In this document: piece after piece, positions 10,324 to 22,195 of the stretch
Layout: the number at the start of each line of letters is the position of its first letter
How positions within the stretch are numbered: the first letter of the stretch is position 1
From: Chamaecyparis obtusa
Lineage: Eukaryota; Streptophyta; Pinopsida; Cupressales; Cupressaceae
Length of the DNA stretch: 64,000 nt
Assembly: GCA_027943335.1 (NCBI GenBank)
Contig: BSBK01007726.1
Span: forward strand, 186,001 to 250,000
Direction: 5' to 3'
The notes under the pieces: generated by a model
The model's input: only the letters and a program-made list of their open reading frames with translations
Told to the model about the DNA's origin: nothing
Databases searched by the model: none
Position numbers and translations under genes: made by a program

Positions 10324-12415
10324 GATATTGATACTAAAATTTTGCAAGCAATGCCTGACAAGATTTCCAAGCGTACTTGTCAAAGAAATGGTAATTGTAT
10401 TTGGAGATCATTTTTTGAGAATTTAAACATGACAGGAAGATGTCAACTATTTGTTGAAATGATGAGAAATATGAAATTTAGACCCATCATGAAGATTATT
10501 GGGCTAAGAACGATGGATGAGTCAAGTGAAAAATCTATTGTAAAGAATCTAATGACTTCATATGAGAGTGTGGGTTCTACATCACGCACGAAAGATAGTA
10601 ATGTCACACAACATGTACTTACATCAACAATAGTAAGCACTCAAATGACTAAATCTCAACTCATTAGAAAGATAAGTGTAACATTGAAAATAAGTAGAAA
10701 GTCTCTAATGAGAGCCTTGAGAAGGCGTCAAAGATTGGAAGATCTAAATAGAAATGAGTTATGGGCATTTTTCGGTAGACTATCACGAAAAGATAAAGTA
10801 ATTGTTGAAGCTTTGAAATACTTGATTGAATAATTTTGGAAGAATAACACACGGGTATCTCCTAATCAAAGAGATTTTGTAAGAAGAAGGATTGGTAGTC
10901 AAATTCATGTTCCACATCCAAAACATTTTTTGGATTCAACTCAGACACAATTCTTTGCAAAATTTGTGCATATGTATCCTCAAATTAAAATTAATCAGAG
11001 ATATTTTGAAATGTGTAAACCTTTTTATGTGAAGATAAATCACACATGCACAACTTGTTGTTGTAGGGTACATATTGAATTTTCTAACCATTTTGAAGTT
11101 TATAAGAACATATGTATAGATTTGCACTCTAACAATGTTTTGCATGATTGTAACATAAATGTCCCACCTAGATCTTCAAGGGAATTAATATCTACCACTT
11201 TATGTGAAAGAGTGGATGGTCAACAATTTTACAAGCTCTCATGCTTGAATGGTACATGCATAGATTGCGGAGGTTTGCGGCATTTGCCAATTTGTCAACA
11301 TATGGAGAGTATGCATGCAATCAGTAATGAAATAGTGGAATTTGGAAAATATAAGACTGTGAAATACAATCTAAAAGATGAAAAAGAGGCTAAAAGATGT
11401 GATTTAGTAATTGAAAAAATTCCAGTGTATCAGTTCATGGACTATTTTTGTCAAAAAATTATTTATGAGTATGCAAGGCATACACATAGAGTGTGATGGT
11501 TGGATTTTCAATTCAAGTTGTGCAAGGACACATTCCCACTTGATATCATTGTTTCAATTGTGGACTTTGCATAGAAATACACACTACAACCACAGAATGA
11601 GGTGCAAGAAAAGTATTATAGCTCTCAACAGGTTTCTATATTTGTTCATATAGCATTCATGCATTCACCTGATAGTATAGAGGAGAATATGAAGATATCG
11701 AGGGAGTATCATTTTTACATCAGCGATGATCACTCATATTCTATAGAGTTTGTACACGGTTTCTTTCAACTATTTTATGGTCATTTGGCTAATAGGGACA
11801 TAAAATGTCATCGACATATCATATGGTCAGATAATTGTACATCACAATTCAATAATTATTGGATGTTTTATTAGTTGTGCAGGATGTATAAGATTACTAG
11901 AATTCAATATATGTGGAATTTGACAGAGGCCGGTCATGGAAAGGGAGAGCACGATGGTGTAGGTGCATGTATTAAAAGAGCCTTAGCACGTGAAGAATTA
12001 AAGTACAAAGAGAAAGAAACATTGCTAGATGTGAGATGTATTATCCAATGGTGTAATGCTACAATGGGTCCAGGTAATGAAGGTGAGTCTATAGTTCATA
12101 GATTTTTTTGGTTGATGGATGAAACTAACATTGCAGCATATGAGGATTGTTGTACACTGACAGGATCGAGTGAGCTACACTCTTTTAGAAGTTGTAATGC
12201 AAGTTCATGGAGTATCCACACATGACATATGGTTTGATTTTGTTCATCATGTGTAGATGAAGATTGGGATGGGTGCAAGTCAAAGGAATGGGTTGATGAA
12301 TGGTATACATGTATTTTGAGCCCACTTACCTCCTATCATCCCCATGAATCACTACAACTAACAAAAATGGAATTATCCATTGACTTTGATTGCTTATCTA
12401 ATCTAGTACAACCAG

Positions 12416-12507
12416 GTAAATTTTTCACATACAAATAATCTCAAATTTAGTACTTTATCATAAATATTTAGTAAACTAATGTCCTCATTATGTTTATATC
12501 ATTACAG
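12416..12507 (+). other. Intron of the transposase-like gene
   Basis: CCAG|GTAAAT ... ATTACAG|GCC, 92 nt, T-rich with a pyrimidine-rich 3' end. Its length (2 mod 3) exactly explains the frame difference between the upstream frame and the open frame that ends at 12893. Confidence 0.85.
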
Positions 12508-12893
12508 GCCATGTTTTTGCTATTATCGAGCCTGAAGACAATAAAGAAGGGACATATTATTATTTGTGTCACTGTGTTGAGGTGAAAAAGAAATTGGATC
12601 ACTTAGTTATTGATGGTGAAGAATTATAATACCCTATAGGAGTAGTGGTTGTAACTAGTACATGGCTTAGGCGGTATGCTATGAAGAACCCTAGGTTGTG
12701 GTTGTTCGAGGATTGGGAGACACACATAAAGATTCTTCATTATTCAAACCTTTTCATTACATCAAATATCCACTTGGTTAGATATGGGGGAAGAACACAT
12801 ACTAAAACTCTTTGGAAGGTTTGTGAGTCAGACCATAAGGCAATACTTTTGACAGTCAAGGGTAGGACAGATCCAATTGGTTCATTGGACTAA

Positions 12894-14033
12894 ATGGAGA
12901 TACCAAATATTGTAATTTCAAATCTATTTGAATACATGTGCATATATCATGTATATTTATATATTCCATGGACCCAGATCTAGGCACAAGTTCACTTCCT
13001 CTAATATCTTAATCCAACTTATCTTGACACCACACACAAGGACCCTAATCTAGGCTTCCCAATGCACCTAGAGCCTCCATTATGTCAAAACTTACAATAG
13101 GGTTTATGCCTTTGATTCTAACACCATATAACATCTTAACATGTTCCACATACCATGTTTCACCAACCCACCAAGTCTGGTCAACTCATCTTCCACCAAT
13201 GCACTCCAAGAACCCTTTAGGCTTGTAGCCTTCACTAGTCAGAAATCAGCCTTTTTCTTCCAATTTTCCCAAAAAAATCTAGAAACTAATCACTGATTTA
13301 GATACCCTTTTAGGTTCTCTAAATCCTCCCCAAGTCTCAGGGTAGACTCCTTTGGACCATATGTTCGATCCAATAACCTATCACACACCAAATAGGTTTA
13401 ATTCACCCTCATTTGCAAAGCAACTCACAAAGATACTCATACCATTGAATCCCAACCAAGGATTAGTCTTTACTAAGGTTTAAAAACAAAATATTCTGAA
13501 GGTTTTAAGGCTTCATCCCTCACCTACACTTCTAGCCACCAAACCCTTACTTCTAGGGTCACACAACTAGGGTATGTTCAAAAAGACCTTCAACACTATC
13601 TCCAGATCAAACCAATGGTTCCAACACATCATTTTGATCCAATAAAACAATAATCCATGATGAAATGTATCTATTCTTAAGGGCCTTCACTCTCCAAGTG
13701 ACTAGTGCAAGATCGACTCTTTTCAATCAGCAAACTACCACCTCTCTGTGGCTTCCAAACATACCATATCCATATCTCTTCATAAACACACTATGATACA
13801 AGGATAAAAATACATATTTAAACCTCTCCCACCAATCACAATAGCCACATTGGTGGGAGAGTGACTTCATTGTGAAGTCCTCAAATCCAAAACGCTGACT
13901 GTACCCTATATCCAAGCATATGAATGTACTGTTACACTGGCTGTTCCACAGGCAGATTCACTATTGTAGAGAATTTGATTGTTTTAATTGAATTAGAATC
14001 ATTACATTGGTTCTTCTTCACACCATACTCCAC
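12894..14033. other. Non-coding stretch between transposase and satellite
   Basis: From about 12965 the sequence changes to a C-rich, 'ccaccaa'-rich texture unlike the transposase, which suggests a secondary insertion running up to about 19270. No gene or clear terminus is seen; a perfect hairpin lies at 13824-13861. Confidence 0.4.
13824..13861. repeat. Perfect 13-bp inverted repeat (hairpin)
   Basis: ctctcccaccaat is followed after 12 bases by attggtgggagag, giving a 13-bp perfect stem. No T-run follows and there is no adjacent gene, so the role is unknown. Confidence 0.9.
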
Positions 14034-17000
14034 CATGCCATTACCTCATTTGGCACATAGAGTCTCTCAAAATTGTTAACCACTCTGGGCCAAAGTGTCC
14101 CTTAAGGTCCCTTCAACATGAAATCAACGATCTTTACGAGGTGATATCTCAGAGCTCATGTGAGATGGGATCAAATGGTGAAGTGCTACAGGACCATGTT
14201 GCCTAGGCCTACAATAAATTGTCTCAGTTTTTAGAGATTTAAGTTCATTTATATTTGGAAACACATTCTTGGTCAATGTCAAAACTTGCAGAGTTCCTTA
14301 GTTGAAATGGACAACATTGCATATCTTTCAAACCATTAGTCGTAGCATCAAATTGTCTGTTCCAACAACTCCTAATGGCTGGGTAAATGCCATTGGAAAC
14401 CTCATTAGGCACACAGATTTGTTCAAATGTTGTTGACCACTCTGGGCCAATGTGTCCCTCAAGGTCTCTTTAGCATGAAATCAGTGATCTTTATGAGGTC
14501 CTATATCGGAGCTTGTATGAGGTGGAATCAAACCGTTAGGTGGTATAGGACTATGTTTTCTAGGCCTACAATAACCTATCTCAATTTTTAGAGATTCAAG
14601 CTCGTTTATATTTGGAAACACATTCTTGGTCGATGTCAAAACTAGAAGTGTTCCTTAGTTGAAATGGACAACCTTGCGTATCTTTCAAATCGTCAGTCGT
14701 AGCATCGAACCTTCTGTTCCAACAACTTTGAATGGCAGGGTAAATGACAGTGGCAACCTCATTTGGCACACAGAGTCACTCAAACACTACCAAACACTTC
14801 GGGCTGATGTGTCCCTCAAGGTCCCTTCAGAATGAAGTTAGTGATCTTTACGGGGTCCTATCTTAGAGCTCGTGCAGGATGGAATCAAATTGTCAAGTGC
14901 TACGGGACCATGTCGCCTAGGCCTACAATAATCTATGTTAGTCTTTAGAGATTCAAGATCATTTATATTTGGCAACACATTCTTGGTCGATGTCAAAACT
15001 TGAAGTGATCTTCAGTTAAAATGGACAACATTGTGTATCTTTCAAACCATCAGTCGTAGCATCGAACTGTCTATTCCAATAGCTCTGAATGACTAGGTAA
15101 ACACCAGTGGAAACCTCATTTGGAACACAGAGTCACTTGAACACTACTGACCACTTCAAGCTAATGTGTCCCTCAAGGTCCCTTCAACATGAAATCAGTG
15201 ATCTTTATGGGGTAGTACCTCAGAGCTCATGCGAGGTGGCATCAAAGAGTCAAGTGCTACGGGACCGTGTTGCCTAGGCCTATAATAAATTGTCTCAATT
15301 TTCTAACATTCAAGCTTGTTTATATTTGGCAACACATTCTCAGTCGATGTCAAAACTCAAAGTGTTCCTTAGTTGAAATAGACAACATTATGTATCTTTC
15401 AAACCATCGGTCGTAGCATCAAACCGTCTGTTCTAATAGCTCCGAATGGCTAGGTAAACGCCAGTGGAAACCTAATTTGGCACACAGAGTTGCTTGAATT
15501 CTGCTGACCACTCTAGGCTGATGTGTCCCTCAAGGTCCCTTCAGCATGAAATCGGTGATCTTTATGAAGTCCTATCTCAGAGCTCGTGCTGGGTGGAATT
15601 GAACTATCAGGTGCTATAGGACCGTGTTTCTTAGGCCTACAATAACCTATCTCAGTTTTCATAGATTCAAGATCATTTATATTTGGCAACACATTCTCGA
15701 TTGATGTCAAAACTCAAAGTGTTCCTTAGTTGAAATGGACAACATTGCATATCTTTCAAACTATCGGTCGTAGCATCAAACTATTTGTTCCAACAACTCT
15801 GAGTGGCTTGGTAAACACTAGTGGAAACTTCATTTCGTACACACAGTCGCTTGAACACTACCAACCACTCTGAGCTGACATGTCCATCAAGGTCCCTTCA
15901 GCATGAAATCAATTATCATTATGAGGTTGTATCTTGGATCTCGTGGGGGGTGGAATCAAATCATCAAGTGCTATGGGACTATTTCACCTAGGCCTATAAT
16001 AACCTATCTCAGTTTTGATGCAGGAGCATCTCGAGTCCTTGGAAATCTTGTGTCACCAAAAACATGTTTGTGTTTTTCCTGTGTTGCTGAGTTCCTTCCT
16101 TAACTGAGTTGGTTTGGTGTTTCTCAGCTTCCTTTGTTAACCAGAGTTGGTCAGTTATCTCTCTGGTGCTCGATGATGCTTGTCTAGTGCTTGGTTATCC
16201 TTGCTTCCTGTGTTGTTTGTTTTAGTTTCATGTTGAGGCTGACTCTTGCAATTAATTATGGTCATAGATTTAATGTTGGAATCTATGATTGGGAAGTACA
16301 TGGACCTAGATCTAGTCATTCATTCTGTTGATGGTGGATTTGAAGGCCGACTTGTTCAGTAGCCTATGTTATATAGTGTAATCTTTGGTTGTAGTTTAGG
16401 GAGTCAGTTTTGTTAGAAGATAGAAGCTAGAATTTTGAAGATTGTTTCAGATCCTCGCATGTTGGAGGACTTCTGTACTTGAATTGTAATATCTAGCCTA
16501 AACCAAGAAGGCCTTACAGCCTGACATATATGAATCAAATAGAATACATATATCAAAGTGATATGCATTCTCTCTCTCTCACTTGTGTGTTTGTTGCTTC
16601 TGCATGTCATCTCTTCAAGGTGGATTTGGTTAGGGTGTGCCTTTGGCCCCTCTCTTTATCCTCTCTTACGTTAGTTTTCAGATATTCAAGCTCATTTATA
16701 TTTGGCAACACATTCTCGGTCGATGTCAAAACTCAAAGTGTTCCTCAGTTGGAATGGACAACATTGTGTATCTTTCAAACTATTGGTCATAGCATCAAAC
16801 CATCTATTCTAATAGCTCCGAATGGCTGGGTAAATTCCAGTGGCAACCTCGTTTGCAACACAAGGTCGCTCAAACGCTATTGACCACTTTGGGATGATGT
16901 GTCCCTCAAGGTCCCTTCAACATGAATTGGTGATCTTTATGGGGTCCTATCTTAGAGCTCATATAGGGTGGAATTGAACCATTAGGTGCTATGGGACCAT

Positions 17001-18325
17001 GTCACCTAGGCGTACAATAACCTATCTCATTTTTTAGAGATTTAAGATCATTTATATTTGGCAACACATTCTTGGTCAATGTCAAAACTTGAAGTGTTCC
17101 TCAATTGAAATGGACAACATTGCGTATCTTTCAAACCATCAATCACAGCATCGAACCTTCTATTCCAACAGCTCTGAATGGCCAAGTAAGCACTATTGAC
17201 AACCTTGTTTGGAACATAGAATCGCTCGAACACTGTCGACCACTCTAGGCTGAAGTGTCCCTCAAGGTCCCTTTAACATAAAATTGGTGATCTTTACAAG
17301 GTTGTATCTTAGAGCTTTTGCAAGGTGGAATCTAACCGTCAGGTGCTACGAGATTGTATTTCCTAGTCCTACAATAACCTATTTCAGTTTTCAAAGATTC
17401 AAGCTCATTTATATTTGGCAACACATTCTCAATCAAAGTCAAAACTCGAAGTGTTCCTTAGTTGAAATGGACACCATTGCATATCTTTCAAACCGTCGGT
17501 TGTAGCAACAAATCGCTTGTTCCAACAGCTCCAAATGGCCGGGTAAACACTACTAAAAACCTCATTTGGCATATAGAGTCACTCAAATGTTGCTGACCAC
17601 TCCAAAATGAAGTGTGCCTCAAGGTCCCTTCAACATAAAATCGGTGATCTTTACAGGGTCATATCTCAGAGCTCGTGCATGGTGGAATCAAACTATGAGG
17701 TGCTACAAGACCATGTTGCCTAGGCCTACAATACCATGTCTCAGTTTTTAAAGATTCAAGCTCATTTATATTTAGAAACACATTCCTGGTTGATGTCAAA
17801 GTTGAAGTGTTCCTCAGTTGAAATGGACAACATTACATATCTTTGTAGCATCGAACCGTCTATTCCAATAGCTCCAAATGGTCAGGAAAATGCTACTGAC
17901 AACCTCATTTGGCACACAAATTCACTCAAATGTTGCTGACCACTCTGGGTCAAAGTGTCCCTCAAGGTCCCTTCAGTATCAAATGGATGATCTTTAAGAG
18001 GTCATATCGCGGATCTCATGCAGGGTGGAATCAAATTGTTAGGTTCTACAAGACCATGTTGCCTAGGCCTACAATAACCTGTCTCAGTTTTTAGAGATTC
18101 AAGGTCATTTATATTTGGCAACACATTCTTGATTAATGTCAAAACTTGCAGTGTTCCTCAGTTCAAATGAGAAACATTACATATCTATCAAACCTTCGGT
18201 CATAGTATCGAACAGTTTGTTCCAAAAACTCTAAATAGTTGGGTAAACACTACAGACAACCTTGTTTGGTATATAGAGTCACTCAAATGTTGTCGATCAC
18301 TCCAGGCTGAAGTGTCCCTCAAGGT
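14034..18325. repeat. 357-bp satellite array, about ten copies
   Basis: The landmark 'gatcttta' falls at 14129, 14486, 14843, 15200, 15557 and 15914, then after an insertion at 16932, 17289, 17646 and 17989. Spacings are exactly 357 bp except the last full one (343). Unit landmarks are 'gcctaggcctacaataacc', 'tcatttatatttggcaacac' and 'gtgtccctcaaggtccc'. Copies differ by many substitutions, mostly C/T and G/A, but almost no indels. The first copy is partial and the last breaks off at 18325. 357 bp is about two nucleosome repeats, a length common among plant satellites. Confidence 0.95.
16017..16672. mobile_element. LTR-like insertion inside a satellite unit
   Basis: About 656 bp interrupting one 357-bp unit, with 'agtttt' on both sides (16011-16016 and 16673-16678). 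It begins gatgcaggagcatctcgag and contains 'gaattgtaatatctag' and a ctctctctctc tract near its end, like the R/U5 part of a plus-oriented LTR. No primer site or ORF is present, so a solo LTR is the best reading. Exact TG/CA ends are not clear. Confidence 0.55.
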
Positions 18326-19560
18326 GCGAGTAGGAGGATGGGTGTAAAAATGTATTATATCCTTGTTTTGTAGTTTGTTCATGTAGGGATGTAAGTTGAT
18401 GTTGTTTTAAGATCACTAAATGAAGATGGGCTACTAGACTATGTGGTTTGTATGGAAGAACTAGTGCAGGGCACCCTAATGAAGGTAGGAGGGTCACCTG
18501 GGTGACTAATTAGTTTGAAGAAGATAAAAGACATATAAGGAGTTTCAACTAATTTGGATCAGCTTAGGAGGTTGATAGGAATTTATTCAAGTGCTTGGAG
18601 GTCTACTATTTCAGATGGTAAAGGCTGAAGGCAAGAGTTGTATGGACTGTGTCTTGTTTGAGCAATAAATTTTAGATTTCTTATAATTTCTCATAGTTTT
18701 TGGATGTATCATTGAAATCCATACTTTTGCATGATTGAGATACATTGTAAACACCTCTTTTGAATCAATTTTATAGTTGTTTCATTGATTTGGTGCATTT
18801 CCTTTTGATTGGTCTAAAATAGTGTTGGGAATTGTCTTATTTTAAGATGTAAATGGAATGGTCCATCCCCTTTTTGTAATTACTATCACTTGGGGATGGA
18901 TCCAATCATTTTATTATATCACTATAACAATTTGAATGTAGGAATGAGAAGGATTTTTCAAGTGGGCATTGATTGGAGAAGTTGTTGGGGTTGAGGAGTG
19001 ACCAAGGGTCATTGAAATGAAGCCATAGGTATAGCAGCAGTGAATCAAGCCCTTAGAGGTGGTCATTTTATGATTGAATCCATTTGAGGATGGTATAAGA
19101 ATGGTGGAACAAATTTCATTTGGTTGGTATGGTGTTCGCGGGTCATACATTGAGAGAGCCCTAATTTATAGGGGTTTTTAAGACCAATTTGGGGCTTTCA
19201 TATCTAGAAGTATCATGGAGTTGAATTGATGGAAAATTCTTCTAATTAGATCCATTTCATAGGAAATTTATAAAGCATAAGACATCCACATAAACATAAA
19301 TTAGTATACATCAATACACCAAACACATGAATTGCATACCTAAAATATAAAAAATATATATTCGTAGGGCATGAAGCCAAATATATATGTCCATTAATGT
19401 CATACATCAAATATATCTAATATAGTTAAACTGGCTTTTTTAAAGCCAAATGGATGTACAATGTATCACTTATACAATATACAAAAAATATGTCCACTAA
19501 TGCCATATGGGCATACAATCTATACCCCTAATCTAGTCCTTTTCTGCTAGGGGAAGACAA
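18326..19560. other. LTR-like and unassigned DNA
   Basis: The satellite ends abruptly at 18325. 18330-19260 is T- and G-rich with LTR-like texture but no paired copy in the window. 19270-19560 is AT-rich and probably the 3' flank of the minus-strand transposon gene, with a small 'atatgtcca.taatg.cata' repeat at about 19387 and 19488. No coding frame is recognised. Confidence 0.35.
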
Positions 19561-19581
19561 TCAAGCTCGAGCTGTCTTCGA

Positions 19582-21892
19582 TCATCGTGTCGATGAAGAT
19601 GTAGTGGATACTGTAGTCTTCTTAGTACACTCACTAGTCCTCCTATCTAGACTCTTTTGCAACTCAAGCTAATAAAAAAAAATTAAGCATCAATAACTAA
19701 TATACATCAAAATTGAATTATACAATGACATAAAATAGAATATTCGCTTACCGCTAGCAAATAGTCATGATGTACATCCACCAAAGGTGCATGATGCTGA
19801 TCTAGAGTAATAAGTCCCTACAAAAATGATCAAAATAATAATTAAATACATACATGAATATCATTATAAAATTCAATACAAATTATTAAAATAACAATTA
19901 AAATTAAGTGATCTCTTTCCTACCTTAGTTAGTGCTTTAGAACTAGCTACTACTGTAGCTACTCCACAATCCAAAAGTATCATGAACAAAAGGAGGAGTC
20001 TCTGATTTCAATAACTAAAAATGAAACAACAAAAGTATTATGTAGTTATCAAGATTACATATATTTTTTACAACCCTACTAATGAATAAATGATACCTCA
20101 GTGAAGGTTCCACTGTGTCCTTCGGTGTGCGGTGTCGATGTCGAAGCTCCAACATTCAACTAGTGCACATTTACATGGTAATTTATAAGACAACCATTCA
20201 TATAAGAACATACTACTGAAATGTTAATTATAATGCATTATTACATATATATACCTGTGGACTCAATGATGACATCACAAAGCTAGCTGAAAGAATGTGA
20301 TCACTGCAAATGACCACTTTGCCTCTAGATTTTGATCATAATTTGTCTAGTAATTTAGTTATTCATTCATTTATTAATTAAATATAATCAAGTAAATAAA
20401 ATTAACATGCAAATAAAGATAACTCAAGGATAGTGGCACAATGCCCTTCGCTGTCTATTGTGAATGTCAATGGTCCACCAGTGAACTAATGCACATGCAT
20501 AATAAGTTATGATGCAATCATTCATATAATTAAATAATAATCAAATATATTAATTAAAATGTTTTATTCGATACATACTTGTGGACTTGATGATAATGTG
20601 TAGAAGGGGGCAGGAGGATCATTGCCACTGCCACCACCACCAACACTCTTGCCCTGAATTTTGATCATAATCAATAGATACTAAATTAATTGGTTATTCT
20701 TTTATAAATAAAATATGATCAAAGAAATTTAATGAACTTGGAAATATTTACCTATGTGTCAATGCCAAATATCATATTTAGAAAATCATCAGTCATCATT
20801 GCACGGTCCTCTTCCTCTCTCGCGGTAGTACCAAATATGCACAAAGATCCACATGAACAAAAAATATGCCCCCTAGAAGATTGACCATGGTCACCCTCAA
20901 CTAAAGGAGTGGCACACTGAATGAGAGTCTCTGTCAAAGAACTAATCATGCCTAGTGTGTCCACCTCTACATGCTCCTTCACAATGAAAGGAATACTAAC
21001 ATGATCCACCTATGACTTGCCAATAGGAACCCTAGGTGCATTAGGGTCATGATGTGCCCCCGATCTATCAAATGATGACACCCCTCCTCTACCCTGAGAA
21101 TCTAGAAACTCAAAATAATTTGGCAACTCCTTGAGTACAAACTCGCAATAGAGTTTCCTCAAGAAATATATAGGAACCTCATGATTGTTACAGGGAGGGG
21201 AATCAAAGACCATCCACCATCTCTCCCAAAAGTTGTTTTTAATCTCTTCATTCAAGCACCAATGAATTGGTAACCTCCTTGTTGTAGTTTTCAGAGTATC
21301 AGTGTCCCCTAGTTTTTTAAAGAGTTTGCAAATGCCATCTTTTGTATTTTTTTCTTTTTTATATCCTCATATGATAATTTATTTGCATAATATTGTTTTT
21401 CTTCTTCTCTTTTATCATGCCATAAATTAAGTTTCCCACTAACTAAGCCTACGTGGGTCAAGATTGATTCCAATTATTTTGCAAGTCTTTCCCTTCTAGG
21501 ATTTGTAGCAATAGAATCTTTTAACCTCCTAATTAAAGATTCTAATTCTTTTTTCCCTCTTTCAATTTGGTTGATCAAATTCTCTTGTGTTCCAGGAGGA
21601 TGTTTCTCTATTGGTGGAGGCGGTTGAGGTTCATTTTCTTGGTTATTTTTTTCATTTATTTTTTCATTCATTTCTTCATGATGATATGGAGGGTTTTGTT
21701 CAGGGAGATCATTTCTTCCTCGCAATTAAAAAAACTAGATTTTAAAATCTTAATTACACATAAAATCTAAGAAAATAAATTTTAACAAAATAAATTGCTT
21801 CAAAACTAAAATTTCAATACAAAAAAGAGGCACGGGCTGTAAAAACACTTACCTCTTCTTCCAGATCGAGCTTGATGACGTCGTGGAGCCAT
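19582..21892 (-). pseudogene. Second transposon gene: nine-exon, function unknown
   Basis: Exons inferred from GT-AG sites and phase: 21892-21853 (MAPRRHQARSGRR), 21718-20752, 20653-20579, 20485-20423, about 20334-20255, 20159-20097, 20001-19924, 19817-19752, 19668-19582 (stop TGA). Exons 3, 4, 6, 7, 8 and 9 measure 75, 63, 63, 78, 66 and 87 nt, all multiples of three and phase 0. Exon 2 encodes a proline-rich stretch (EPQPPPPIEKHPPG), a charged helical stretch (NLINQIERGKKELESLIRRL) and an aromatic block (NNFWERWWMVFDSPPCNNHE). Damage: TAA at 21474, a one-base slip in the A-run near 21300, TAG at 21010 and TAG at the exon 2 end, plus a GT-to-TT donor change after exon 4. Exon pair 3/4 (GKSVGGGGSG; FTGGPLTFT) resembles pair 5/6. 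The 5' end lies just inside the right subterminal repeats, hence assignment to the transposon. I recognise no domain; a DNA-binding or accessory transposition protein is a guess. Confidence 0.6.
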
Positions 21893-22025
21893 TTCTTATG
21901 AAAATTGATGGATGATTGAAATGAAATAGATTGAACAAGAAAATGGATTTTGAGTATGCGCTTGGGAAGTCCTCTTTTACTACAAACGTATGTTTGTGGA
22001 AAGAAAAATGGGCTTTCCCAAATGT

Positions 22026-22195
22026 AGAAAACACTTTATAGTGTTTTGCAAAGCGCGTGCACCCTATAGGGCACATACGCTATGTTTTACAAAGTGCTTG
22101 CACCCTATAGGGCGCATGCACTATGGTTTGAATTTCCCAAGCCATAGAGCATGTGCCCTATAGGGTGCACACACTTTAGTGCGTATGCACTATGG
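22026..22195. repeat. Right subterminal repeats of the DNA transposon
   Basis: Three units (22042-22084, 22085-22127, 22141-22195) of ttttgcaaagcgcgtgca, a palindromic 'ccctataggg' core, then gcacatacgctatg; the third unit is in the opposite orientation. They match the units at 2656-2765. A short palindrome acactttatagtgt lies at 22031-22044. They sit immediately upstream of the minus-strand gene and may also act as its promoter region (inference). Confidence 0.75.

Larger units (their letters stand above)
3213..12893 (+). pseudogene. Transposase-like gene, split by an LTR element, one intron
   Basis: Probably a DDE/D-type transposase. The start is ATG 3213, behind a likely 5'UTR intron (donor gag|gtaag at 2988, acceptor at 3201). 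The frame runs to 3832, resumes at 10329 once the 6,491-bp insertion and one GATAT copy are removed, continues to a donor at 12416, and after a 92-nt intron (to 12507) ends at 12893: about 1,030 codons with no frameshift. Order: basic/acidic N-terminus (KREKILGLEEHERDKEKKRE), five 18-residue repeats, a helical basic region, Cys/His-rich segments (TCTTCCCRVHIEF; CLNGTCIDCGG), then the putative RNase H-like core VDFA (Asp about residue 619), WSDNCTSQF (Asp about 708) and GHGKGEHDGVGACIKR (about 743), and a C-terminal domain after the intron. Nine premature stops (3405, 3765, 10831, 11494, 11572, 11872, 12223, 12235, 12627) are all compatible with C-to-T changes at CAA/CAG/CGA, so the copy is dead. 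I recall the SDGxxSQ / HGKGxxDGxG pattern from uncharacterised animal transposon proteins, but name no superfamily. Confidence 0.7.

Noticed and set aside
14101..18100. Short frames in the 357-bp array as a repeated protein, since 357 is a multiple of three
   Set aside because: No single frame stays open across a whole monomer in any copy; stops fall in all frames in most units.
14034..18325. CRISPR-like or gene-cluster interpretation of the periodic array
   Set aside because: Units are 357 bp with no short repeat/spacer pattern; it is a plain tandem satellite in a plant-type genome.
21567..21770. Hydrophobic plus-strand frame resembling a membrane segment
   Set aside because: It is the complement of the proline/glutamate-rich exon 2 of the minus-strand gene, which has splice support.
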